In this document: piece by piece, positions 46,039 through 53,175 of the stretch
How the letters are laid out: each line of letters begins with the position of its first letter
Position numbering within the stretch: the first letter of the stretch is position 1
Assembly: GCF_011064825.1 (NCBI RefSeq)
Contig: NZ_CP048751.1
Location: forward strand, 1,612,001 to 1,676,000
From: Brevundimonas mediterranea
GTDB taxonomy: Bacteria > Pseudomonadota > Alphaproteobacteria > Caulobacterales > Caulobacteraceae
DNA length: 64,000 nt
Direction of reading: 5' to 3'
Made by a program: the position numbers and the translations under genes
Notes under the pieces: generated by a model
Told to the model about the DNA's origin: nothing
Seen by the model: only the letters and a program-made list of their open reading frames with translations
The model's database searches: none

Positions 46039-48159
46039 ATGAAAAGACTGCTTATCGGCGCCGCTGTCGGCGCCCTTTTGGCGCCTGCCGCCGCCTTCGC
46101 CCAGGACATCGACCACGACCACGCCTGTATCGACGAGACCTGCTCGATCGTCTCGCTGTTCTCGGGCGAGGAGACCGCAGCCGGCTGGCAGGGCGTGGAC
46201 GCCCCCCGCTACGGAACCTGGGGCTTCGATCTGAACGGCCGCGACACCTCGGTGAACCCGGGCGACGACTTCTTCCGCTACGCCAACGGCGCGGCCTTCG
46301 ACAAGCTGGTCATCCCCTCGGACCGCACCAGCTACGGCTCCTTCGCCCTGCTGCGCGAACTGTCGGATAACCGGATGAAGGAACTGGTCACGGGTCTGGC
46401 CGCACGCACCGACCTGACGCCCGGCTCGGATGAGGCCAAGGTGGCCGACGCCTATCGGTCCTATATCGACCAGGCGCGCATCGATCAGCTGGACGCCCAG
46501 CCGCTGCAGCCCTATCTGGCCGCCATCCGCGCCGCCGACAGCCATGATAAGATGGCCGTCTACATGGGCCAGACGGTCGGCCGTTTCGGCGGCTCCTTCT
46601 TCGGCACCGGCATCACCATCGACGCGAAACAACCGACCCGCTACGTTGTCTCGACCGGTCAGTCGGGCATCGGCCTGCCCAACCGCGACTATTATCTGGA
46701 CGCCCGCTACGCCGACAAGAAAGAGAAGTATCAGGCCTATGTCGCCGACATGCTGGGCATGATCGGCTGGGCGAACCCGGTCGAGACCGCCGCCCAGATC
46801 GTCGCTCTGGAGACCAAGATCGCCGGGGCGCACTGGACGCCGGTCGAGAACCGCAACCGCGACAAGACCTATAACGAGGTCACCATCGCAAAACTGACCC
46901 AGGATGCGCCCGGCTTCGATTGGCAGGCCTATTATGATGCGGCCGAACTGGGCGGCGTGCCCCGCCTGATCGTGCGTCAGGACACGGCCATGCCCAAGAT
47001 CGCGGCCCTCTACGCCGAGACGCCGATCGAACTGCTCCAGGCGTGGGAAGCCTTCCACACCGCCGACGACATGGCCCCCCTGCTGTCGCAACGGTTCTCG
47101 GACGCCCAGTGGGGCTTCCGCTCGCGTGACCTGTCGGGCCAGCCGGAACAGCGCACCCGCGAGAAGCGCGCCATCTCCTTCGCCGAGGGTTCGCTGGGCG
47201 AGGCGACGGGCCGGCTCTATGTCGCCCAGTATTTCCCGGCCGAGTCCAAGGCCAAGATGGAAGACCTGGTCGCCAATCTGCGCACCGCCCTGTCGCACCG
47301 CATCGACAACCTCAGCTGGATGGGCGACGAGACCAAGGCGGCGGCCCAGGAGAAGCTGCGGAAATTCACCGTCAAGATCGGCTATCCGGACAAGTGGCGC
47401 GACTATTCCGGCCTTGATATCCGTGCAGACGACCTGGTCGGCAACGCCGAGCGGCGCGGTCTGTTCGAGTGGAACTACGACCTCGCCCGTCTGAACGACC
47501 CGGTCGACAAGACCGAATGGGGCATGACGCCGCAGACGGTGAACGCCTACTACAACTCGGCCAATAACGAGATCGTCTTCCCGGCCGCCATCCTGCAACC
47601 GCCCTTCTTCGATCCGAACGGCGACCCGGCGGTCAACTACGGCGGCATCGGCGGCGTGATCGGCCACGAGATCGGCCACGGCTTCGACGACCAGGGCTCC
47701 AAGTCCGACGGCGACGGCGTGCTTCGCAACTGGTGGACGCCTGCGGACAAGGCCAATTTCGAGGCCCTGACCGCCCGTCTGGGCGCGCAATACGCTACCT
47801 ACGAACCGATCGCCGGCTACACCATCAACCCCGGTCTGACGATGGGCGAGAACATCGGCGACGCCTCGGGCGTGGCCGTGGGTCTTGAGGCCTATCATCT
47901 GTCGCTGGCCGGAAAGCCCGCCCCGGTGCTGGATGGAACGACCGGCGACCAGCGCTTCTTCTACGGCTGGGCCCAGGTCTGGCAGTCGAAATATCGCGAC
48001 GAGGCCCTGAAGCAGCAGGTCGCCACCGATCCGCACTCGGCCGCCCAGTTCCGGGTCATCGGCCCGCTGCGCAACGTCGACGCCTGGTACGACGCCTTCG
48101 ACGTCGAGCCGGGGACCAAATACTATCTGACGCCGGAAGAGCGCGTCCGCATCTGGTAG
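46039..48159 (+). CDS. M13-family zinc metallopeptidase (neprilysin/PepO type), secreted
   Basis: The 706-residue peptidase starts at ATG 46039; a GTG directly before it adds one residue. Its signal peptide ends APAAAFAQ near residue 22. The zinc site HEIGH is at 543-547, and the third ligand is Glu604 in MGENIGDASG with Asp608. The substrate motif NAYYNSANNEI lies near 505, and the C-terminal conserved Trp ends the protein. The first 45 mature residues include a short Cys pair. It is probably periplasmic or outer-membrane associated and cleaves oligopeptides. A strong terminator follows. Confidence 0.95.
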   Translation: MKRLLIGAAVGALLAPAAAFAQDIDHDHACIDETCSIVSLFSGEETAAGWQGVDAPRYGTWGFDLNGRDTSVNPGDDFFRYANGAAFDKLVIPSDRTSYGSFALLRELSDNRMKELVTGLAARTDLTPGSDEAKVADAYRSYIDQARIDQLDAQPLQPYLAAIRAADSHDKMAVYMGQTVGRFGGSFFGTGITIDAKQPTRYVVSTGQSGIGLPNRDYYLDARYADKKEKYQAYVADMLGMIGWANPVETAAQIVALETKIAGAHWTPVENRNRDKTYNEVTIAKLTQDAPGFDWQAYYDAAELGGVPRLIVRQDTAMPKIAALYAETPIELLQAWEAFHTADDMAPLLSQRFSDAQWGFRSRDLSGQPEQRTREKRAISFAEGSLGEATGRLYVAQYFPAESKAKMEDLVANLRTALSHRIDNLSWMGDETKAAAQEKLRKFTVKIGYPDKWRDYSGLDIRADDLVGNAERRGLFEWNYDLARLNDPVDKTEWGMTPQTVNAYYNSANNEIVFPAAILQPPFFDPNGDPAVNYGGIGGVIGHEIGHGFDDQGSKSDGDGVLRNWWTPADKANFEALTARLGAQYATYEPIAGYTINPGLTMGENIGDASGVAVGLEAYHLSLAGKPAPVLDGTTGDQRFFYGWAQVWQSKYRDEALKQQVATDPHSAAQFRVIGPLRNVDAWYDAFDVEPGTKYYLTPEERVRIW

Positions 48160-48180
48160 GCGGCGCCCATTCGAGAACGG

Positions 48181-48210
48181 AAAAGGCCGGGGTTCGCCCC
48201 GGCCTTTTTC
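48181..48210 (+). terminator. Rho-independent terminator after the M13 peptidase
   Basis: AAAAGGCCGGGG-TTCG-CCCCGGCCTTTT forms a perfect 12-bp stem with a UUCG-type tetraloop and a T5 run. It ends the M13 transcript 21 bases beyond the stop. Confidence 0.92.
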
Positions 48211-48303
48211 ATGGGCGGACGCCTCGACAAATCGCCCCGGAAACCTCGAGACCACATCGAAATAGTCTACATATTGTCCATGGCGCGGGCGGCTCCAGGC
48301 GCG

Positions 48304-48341
48304 AAAAAGCCCGCTGCGGGGGATACATCGCAGCGGGCTTT
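48304..48341 (-). terminator. Rho-independent terminator for minus-strand transcripts
   Basis: A perfect 13-bp inverted repeat, AAAGCCCGCTGCG / CGCAGCGGGCTTT, with a 10-base loop is followed on the minus strand by TTTTT (48308-48304). It would end hisS read-through and the candidate RNA between 48341 and 48484. It lies about 190 bases beyond the hisS stop, an unusually long 3' region. Confidence 0.85.
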
Positions 48342-48484
48342 CGCGCTCTTTGAAGAGCGGACGTTTCCTCCCCGAAACGCCTTCGAGTGCTGCGCGCTTG
48401 AGCAACGCTTGCCCTCGAGTGAGTTCATTTGGCCTATCGGACCCTGCGGCGTCAACGCACGTATCGGGCGGAGTCGAACTTTCT
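48304..48484 (-). ncRNA. Candidate structured RNA, possibly 6S-like
   Basis: Bases 48352 to 48486 can fold into one long interrupted hairpin. Pairings include GAAGA with UCUUC, GUUU with GAAC, CUCC with GGAG, CGA with UCG and ACGCC with GGCGU. This is a rod with internal loops, as in 6S RNA. On the minus strand a possible promoter (TTGCAC-N17-TGATAA, 48518-48490) starts at the base of the rod, and a strong terminator ends it, giving about 180 nt. The length and shape suit 6S, but I cannot confirm homology. A rod-like fold exists on either strand, so orientation rests on promoter and terminator. Confidence 0.4.
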
Positions 48485-48489
48485 TCGAC

Positions 48490-48518
48490 TTATCATTGAT
48501 AAGTCATATTTCGTGCAA
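48490..48518 (-). promoter_or_regulatory. Possible promoter of the RNA candidate, overlapping a palindrome
   Basis: On the minus strand TTGCAC (48518-48513), 17 bases, then TGATAA (48495-48490) form a plausible but weak promoter. The -10 lies in a perfect inverted repeat GACTTATC-ATT-GATAAGTC (48487-48505), which could bind a regulator. Confidence 0.35.
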
Positions 48519-48532
48519 GATATTCTCGAAGC

Positions 48533-50023
48533 TTATTCGATAATGGCTTGGATCGCAGCGATCAGGCCCTCCCGAGGGATCTTCATCTGGCCCGGACGCT
48601 CGGCCTTCCAGGCGTCGTTGTCGGTGATCCCGGCGGCGGCGGCGCGGCCGGCGTCCAGGTCCTTGATGGTGACTTCGCCCGCCGCAATCTCATCGCCGCC
48701 CAGGATGACGACGGCCGGAGAACCGCGACGGTCGGCGTATTTCATCTGGGCCTTCATGCCCGCACGGCCCAGATAGAGCTCGGCGGCGATCCCGGCGGCG
48801 CGCAGTTCGGCGACCGCGGCCAGATAATGAGCCATGTCGTCATCGGAAAAGACGATGACGACGACGGGGCCGCGCACGGCGTCTTCCGCCCCGCGGCCAG
48901 CGGCGCGCAGGGCCGAGGCCAGGCGCGAGACGCCGAAGGAGAAGCCGGTGGCGGGCACGCTCTGGCCGGTGAAGCGGGCGACCAGATCGTCATACCGCCC
49001 GCCGCCGCCGATGGAGCCGAACCGGACCGGACGGCCCTTGTCGTCCGTGGTCTCCAGCAGCAGTTCGGCCTCGAACACGGCACCGGTGTAATATTCCAGC
49101 CCACGCACGATGGTGGGATCGAACTTCACCGCCTCCTGGCCGACCCGCATGGCGCCCAGCGCCCGGTCGATGGCGGCCAGTTCGTTCAGCGCCGCTTCGC
49201 CCGCCGCGCCCAGGTCGCCCGAACGGGCGACGGCGTCCAGGGTCTCGGCTCGTGACAGGCCCGGCGTATTGGCCGAGGCCAGGAAGGCCTCGATGGCGCC
49301 GGTCACCCTGGCCGGAAGGCTTGCGCCCTTGGTGTAGTCGCCGGAGTCGTCCAGCCGGCCTTCGCCCAGCAGTTGGACGACGCCGTCCCAGCCCAGCCGG
49401 TCGAACTTGTCGATGGCGCGCAGGGCCGTCAGCCGCTGGCCCGCCTCGGTCACGCCGCCGGCGTCGAACAGACCGTCGAACAGCTTGCGGTTCGAGACGC
49501 GGATCTGGGCCTGGCCCGCATCAAGGCCGGCGGCGCCCAGACCCTCGCAGGCCATGGCGATGATCTCGGCGTCGGCCTCGGGCCGGTCCGAACCCACGGT
49601 GTCGGCGTCGCACTGCCAGAACTCGCGGAACCGGCCCGGCCCTGGCTTCTCGTTGCGCCACACCGGCCCATAGGCGTAGCGGCGGAACGGCTTGGGCAGG
49701 GTCTCCCAGGTCTGGGCCGCGAACCGGGCCAGAGGGGCGGTGTGGTCGTAGCGCAGGGCCATCCACTCGCCCGGCTCGTCCGAACCCGCATCGTCCTGGA
49801 GCGCGAACACGCCTTCATTGGGCCGGTCGGCGTCGGGCAGGAATTTGCCCAGGGCGTCGGCGTATTCGAAGGCCGGGGTCTCCAGCGGCTCGAAGCCCCA
49901 GCGCTCATAGACCTCCGACACGCGCGCCACGATGCGGCGTTCGGCGGTCAGGTCGCGGCCGCGCTTGTCGGCGAAGCCGCGCGGATTGCGGGCGAGGGGT
50001 CGAAGGGGGGCGTCATCGGTCAT
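48533..50023 (-). CDS. hisS: Histidyl-tRNA synthetase (alphaproteobacterial type)
   Basis: This class II synthetase has 496 residues. Motif 1 lies near residue 30. Motif 2 is RYAYGPVWRNEKPGPGRFRE, and the His-specific blocks are GLEYYTGAVFEAELL and IGGGGRYDDLVARFTG. The C-terminal anticodon domain is present in VVVIVFSDDDMAHYLA. In Caulobacter and relatives tRNA(His) lacks the usual G-1, and HisRS has changed its recognition residues accordingly; this sequence belongs to that divergent group by its motif-2 context. It is a single gene followed by a long 3' region. Confidence 0.96.
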   Translation of the reverse strand: MTDDAPLRPLARNPRGFADKRGRDLTAERRIVARVSEVYERWGFEPLETPAFEYADALGKFLPDADRPNEGVFALQDDAGSDEPGEWMALRYDHTAPLARFAAQTWETLPKPFRRYAYGPVWRNEKPGPGRFREFWQCDADTVGSDRPEADAEIIAMACEGLGAAGLDAGQAQIRVSNRKLFDGLFDAGGVTEAGQRLTALRAIDKFDRLGWDGVVQLLGEGRLDDSGDYTKGASLPARVTGAIEAFLASANTPGLSRAETLDAVARSGDLGAAGEAALNELAAIDRALGAMRVGQEAVKFDPTIVRGLEYYTGAVFEAELLLETTDDKGRPVRFGSIGGGGRYDDLVARFTGQSVPATGFSFGVSRLASALRAAGRGAEDAVRGPVVVIVFSDDDMAHYLAAVAELRAAGIAAELYLGRAGMKAQMKYADRRGSPAVVILGGDEIAAGEVTIKDLDAGRAAAAGITDNDAWKAERPGQMKIPREGLIAAIQAIIE

Positions 50024-50179
50024 GGCGCGCGCTTAAGCCAAGGGGGAGATGATCGCAACGTATCGCCGGCGGCCATGCAGGGCGCATACGCCTGTGAATT
50101 GCAGGCAGCCTGTTGTTCCTGCAAAGAAAAACCGGACCGCGAAGGAACAAAGGCGAAACGCTGTCCGTTGTTTCGCGCC

Positions 50180-50413
50180 ATGACCCCACACGCCGTCCTC
50201 GTCTCCAAGACCTGCATCACCTCCGATCACCGGACCATCCGGTGGTGGGAATGCGAATTGGTCGATGAGGACGGCGCCCGACGCATCCGCGAACAGGCCT
50301 TCTTCTCCATCGGCGAAGCTCGATCCTGGGCGTCGTCCCAGGGCTATCCGGTCGAGGAGGCGTCTTTGCCCGGGGGGCGGACGTCAAGGCCTTGGGTCCC
50401 GTCGCCGACGTGA
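50180..50413 (+). CDS. Hypothetical 77-aa protein
   Basis: The open frame from ATG 50180 encodes MTPHAVLVSKTCITSDHRT, then a Trp-Trp-Glu (TIRWWECEL) and GEARSWASSQGYPVEEA. Composition is protein-like, but no ribosome site precedes the ATG and no family is recognised. It lies between hisS and hslV, pointing at hslV, where hslU is often found. It may be a real small gene with a leaderless start or a chance frame. Confidence 0.4.
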   Translation: MTPHAVLVSKTCITSDHRTIRWWECELVDEDGARRIREQAFFSIGEARSWASSQGYPVEEASLPGGRTSRPWVPSPT

Positions 50414-50434
50414 TCTGAGCCCGTCGCGGGCCGA

Positions 50435-50989
50435 TCAGGGCTCCAGCGTCTCCACCGTCAGATTGCCGTTCGTATAGACGCAGATCTCGGCGGCGATCTT
50501 CATGGCCTTGCGGGCGACGGCCTCTGCGTCGAGGTCGGTCTCCTCGATCAGGGCGCGGGCGGCCGACAGGGCGTAGTTGCCGCCCGAGCCGACGGCGGCG
50601 ACCCCGTGTTCAGGCTCCAGCACGTCGCCGACGCCGGTGACGGTGAAGATCGACGACTTGTCGGCGACCAGAAGCATGGCCTCCAGCCGGCGCAGATAGC
50701 GGTCGGTGCGCCAGTCCTTGGCCAGGTCGACGCAGGCCCGCGCCAACTGGTCCGGATACTGCTCCAGCTTGGCCTCCAGCCGTTCGATCAGGGTGAAGGC
50801 GTCGGCTGTGGCGCCCGCGAAGCCGGCCAGCACCTTGCCGCCCGCCAGGGTCCGCACCTTGCGCGCCGCGCCCTTGACGATGGTGGGCCCCATGGAGACC
50901 TGACCGTCGCCCGCGATGACGGTGCGGCCGTTCTTGCGCACCGCCAGAATGGTGGTGCCGTGCCAGTCGGGAAAATTCGATTGAGTCAT
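50435..50989 (-). CDS. hslV: ATP-dependent protease subunit HslV (ClpQ)
   Basis: This is the 184-residue proteasome-like peptidase. A short propeptide ([11 protein letters not shown]) ends before the catalytic Thr in [20 protein letters not shown]. The [13 protein letters not shown] and [13 protein letters not shown] segments are also typical. HslV forms a dodecamer capped by the HslU ATPase and degrades misfolded or regulatory proteins under heat stress. hslU normally sits beside it but is not in the 64 kb, so the pair is split here. A sigma-32-like promoter lies directly upstream. Confidence 0.97.
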   Translation of the reverse strand: MTQSNFPDWHGTTILAVRKNGRTVIAGDGQVSMGPTIVKGAARKVRTLAGGKVLAGFAGATADAFTLIERLEAKLEQYPDQLARACVDLAKDWRTDRYLRRLEAMLLVADKSSIFTVTGVGDVLEPEHGVAAVGSGGNYALSAARALIEETDLDAEAVARKAMKIAAEICVYTNGNLTVETLEP

Positions 50990-50996
50990 GATCCGC

Positions 50997-51025
50997 AGAT
51001 GGCGCGACGGGCCTCGTCGATCAAG
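50997..51025 (-). promoter_or_regulatory. Sigma-32-like heat-shock promoter of hslV
   Basis: On the minus strand CTTGATC (51025-51019), a 14-base spacer and CGCCATCT (51004-50997) match the RpoH consensus with one change in the -10. The expected start point falls at or within a base or two of the ATG at 50989, so the hslV message would be leaderless or nearly so. Confidence 0.5.
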
Positions 51026-51106
51026 AGCGCGCGACGCCGGATAACGTCGTCATATTTATACCCATGTTTCTCTTATAACGCGCCATCCTTGACCGGAAGA
51101 TCCGAC

Positions 51107-51532
51107 ATGGGAGATCGAAAATTGCTCTATCGCGTGCTTCTCGTGAGTGAAACAGTCGCGGCGGTTGAACGCTCGCCCTTGATGCTGGCTGACATTCTCG
51201 GCGCGTCTGAACGCAACAACCGTCGCGACATGATCGGCAGCGCCATGATGTTTCATGAGGGTCAGGCCGCCATGATGCTGGAAGGCATGCGCGCGGACCT
51301 CGATCGGTTGATCGCGCGCCTTCTTTCGGACGGTCGTCACCGAAATCTCAAGATCGTCGAGGATCGCCCCATCGTGCACCGTCGTGTGGCCGAGCCGGTC
51401 AAGCTCAACGCCATGTCGCCTCATCAGGCGGGCGAATATCTGGGCGGTCGCCGACTGGACCAGCTCGCCGCCTCGGTGCTGGAGCGGCTGTTGTCCTGCG
51501 ACGGATTGCGTGTCTCGAGCTGTGCGGTCTGA
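51107..51532 (+). CDS. Degenerate BLUF-like protein (photochemical residues lost)
   Basis: The 141-residue protein starts at ATG 51107, with GGAAG seven bases upstream. It aligns along the whole BLUF domain with the intact copy next door (ILGASERNNRR, MLEGMRADLDRLIARL, GRHRNLKIVE). It has lost the flavin chemistry set: the Tyr8 position is Leu12, the Gln52 position is Met56, and the FPGW Trp position is Pro97, while Asn38 remains. Flavin photochemistry is therefore unlikely. It may serve as a partner or decoy of the intact protein. It lies 82 bases upstream of that gene in the same orientation. Confidence 0.85.
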   Translation: MGDRKLLYRVLLVSETVAAVERSPLMLADILGASERNNRRDMIGSAMMFHEGQAAMMLEGMRADLDRLIARLLSDGRHRNLKIVEDRPIVHRRVAEPVKLNAMSPHQAGEYLGGRRLDQLAASVLERLLSCDGLRVSSCAV

Positions 51533-51614
51533 CGCCTTTGCTGCGTGTTTCGTTAACTCTATGGCCTTACTTCGGTCCTTGTGGCTGTAAATTGTAAAAG
51601 CGTAAGAGTAATCA

Positions 51615-52025
51615 ATGAGTTTGTTCCGTATTGTCTATGTCAGCGACGCCGTGGGCGACGCGGGCGTGGGCCTGCTGCCCCTGATCGACATCATCGGCGC
51701 GTCGGACCGGAACAATCGCCGGGATCATGTGACCGGGGTGCTGATGCGCCACGACGGCCGGTTCTTTCAGGCCATTGAGGGCGCGCGGGTCGACCTGGAT
51801 CGGTTGATGGGCCGGCTGCGCGCCGATCGACGCCACACCAATATCCGCATCCTCGCCGAGCTTGTGATCGATCAGCGCCTGTTCCCGGGGTGGGCCATGG
51901 CCCAGACGGACGCGTCGCCGGGGCTGGAGCGCCTGCTGGCCGAGGGGCTGGATCATACGAGCGTGAGCGCGAGCGCCGACAGGATCGTGTCGGAGGCGAG
52001 CCGGAGCCTGGCCGCCGTCTCCTGA
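51615..52025 (+). CDS. BLUF-domain blue-light photoreceptor
   Basis: This 136-residue short BLUF protein binds FAD and changes hydrogen bonding in blue light. The key residues are all present: Tyr8 in RIVYVS, Asn34 in SDRNNRRD, Gln52 in GRFFQAIEG and Trp93 in LFPGWAM. The spacing matches AppA/Slr1694-type BLUF domains exactly. After the domain only about 35 residues of helix follow, so the output must be through another protein. Its neighbours are a degenerate paralogue upstream and a ThiF/MoeB protein 38 bases downstream. Confidence 0.93.
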   Translation: MSLFRIVYVSDAVGDAGVGLLPLIDIIGASDRNNRRDHVTGVLMRHDGRFFQAIEGARVDLDRLMGRLRADRRHTNIRILAELVIDQRLFPGWAMAQTDASPGLERLLAEGLDHTSVSASADRIVSEASRSLAAVS

Positions 52026-52063
52026 GGCCTCGCGCCCAAGCCTGCCGCTCGCTAGAGAAGGGC

Positions 52064-52801
52064 ATGGTTTTCTCTGAAGACGAAGTCGAACGCTACGCCC
52101 GGCATCTGGTCCTGTCCGAGATCGGGGGGCCGGGCCAGCAGGCCCTGAAGCGTGCGCGGGTGCTGATCGTCGGGGCCGGCGGCGTGGGCGCACCGGCGGC
52201 CCTCTATCTGGCCGCAGCCGGCGTCGGGACGTTGGGTCTGATCGACGACGACGTGGTGGGTTTGTCGAACCTGCAGCGCCAGATCGCCTTTTCCACGCCC
52301 GAGGTGGGCCGGCCCAAGGTCGAAGCGGCCGCCGAACGCCTGGGCGGGCTGAACCCGCATGTGACGATCCAGACCTTCGCCGAACGGCTGACGCCGGACA
52401 ACGCCGCCGATCGGATCGGCGGTTTCGACATCGTGCTGGACGGGACCGATGATTTCGAGACCCGGCTGATCGTCAACGCCGCCTGTGTGGCGGCCGACAA
52501 GCCTCTGGTCTCGGGCGCCCTGGGGAGATGGAGCGGCCAGGTGGGGGTGTTCGCCGGTCGGCCCTGTTACCAGTGCCTAGTGCCCGAGGTTCCGCCGGAC
52601 GCCGAGACCTGCGCCCGTGTCGGCGTGGTCGGCGCCCTGGCGGGCGTGGTCGGGTCGATGGCGGCGCTGGAGACGATCAAGCTGATCACCGGGGCGGGCG
52701 AGGCTCTGGCCGGGCGGCTGATGCTGTACGACGGTCTGGCGGCGACGGCGCGGACGGTGCGGGTGACAGCCGACCCCCAGTGCCCGGTTTGCGGCGGCTG
52801 A
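52064..52801 (+). CDS. ThiF/MoeB/HesA-family adenylyltransferase
   Basis: The 245-residue E1-like enzyme starts at ATG 52064. It has an ATP-binding loop VLIVGAGGVGAPAALYL, LSNLQRQIAF with the Arg finger, and DGTDDFETRL. Zinc Cys pairs are CYQC and CPVC. The candidate catalytic Cys is in ETCARVGVVG. It is of the MoeB/ThiF size and lacks a rhodanese domain. It probably adenylates MoaD or ThiS; no partner is nearby, so which one is open. Its proximity to the BLUF genes is probably incidental. Confidence 0.92.
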   Translation: MVFSEDEVERYARHLVLSEIGGPGQQALKRARVLIVGAGGVGAPAALYLAAAGVGTLGLIDDDVVGLSNLQRQIAFSTPEVGRPKVEAAAERLGGLNPHVTIQTFAERLTPDNAADRIGGFDIVLDGTDDFETRLIVNAACVAADKPLVSGALGRWSGQVGVFAGRPCYQCLVPEVPPDAETCARVGVVGALAGVVGSMAALETIKLITGAGEALAGRLMLYDGLAATARTVRVTADPQCPVCGG

Positions 52802-52804
52802 ACC

Positions 52805-53056
52805 TCAGGCGGCCGTGGCGAAACGGACGTCGGCCAGATCCAGATCCGGGATGGGCGGGGCGAAGCCCAGGGCGGGGTTGCTGAGCACCGTCACCAGCCG
52901 CTCGCCGCAGTACAGATAGAGGGTCTCGAACCCGACCCAGGTCCGGGCGAGCTCGGCCAGAGCCTGATTCGCCGCCGAGTCGTCGGTCGCGCCCAGAACA
53001 CAGATGTCACGCACCGGAACGCCCGGCAGGTTGACGATACAATAGTAGGAGTCCAA
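52805..53056 (-). CDS. Hypothetical 83-aa protein
   Basis: The start chosen is TTG 53056 (product begins MDSYYCIVNLPGVPVRD), with GAGGA eight bases upstream. The frame stays open further upstream, but that part is Pro/Arg-rich and looks like a shadow. The protein has an ordered feel, with TDDSAANQALAELARTW and FETLYLYCGERLVTVL segments and two Cys. No family is recognised. It ends 3 bases after the ThiF gene on the opposite strand. Confidence 0.6.
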   Translation of the reverse strand: MDSYYCIVNLPGVPVRDICVLGATDDSAANQALAELARTWVGFETLYLYCGERLVTVLSNPALGFAPPIPDLDLADVRFATAA

Positions 53057-53175
53057 CGCACGCTTCCTCAGACAGGTCGCCGGAAACGAAGCTCGCTCGC
53101 GGCGGTTCCTCCCCTGCCCGTGGTTTTCGACAGCCGTGTGAGTCCGGTCCGACAGACTTGTGAAAAGGAGACCTG

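Larger units (their letters stand above)
48160..48532. other. Gene-free stretch between the M13 peptidase and hisS
   Basis: The 373 bases hold no convincing protein gene. They contain the M13 terminator (48181-48210), a second terminator-like hairpin oriented for the minus strand (48304-48341), a long self-complementary stretch (about 48350-48487) and a perfect 8-bp palindrome (48487-48505). These are listed separately. The whole stretch looks like an RNA-coding or regulatory interval rather than spacer. Confidence 0.7.

Noticed and set aside
48455..48490. tRNA T-arm resemblance (TTCGACTCCGCC) downstream of hisS
   Set aside because: The opposite strand of the T stem and the acceptor and anticodon arms are missing.
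50099..50124. Inverted repeat TTGCAGG-N12-CCTGCAA in the hisS leader as an attenuator or T-box
   Set aside because: There is no T run after the stem in the hisS direction and no T-box motif.
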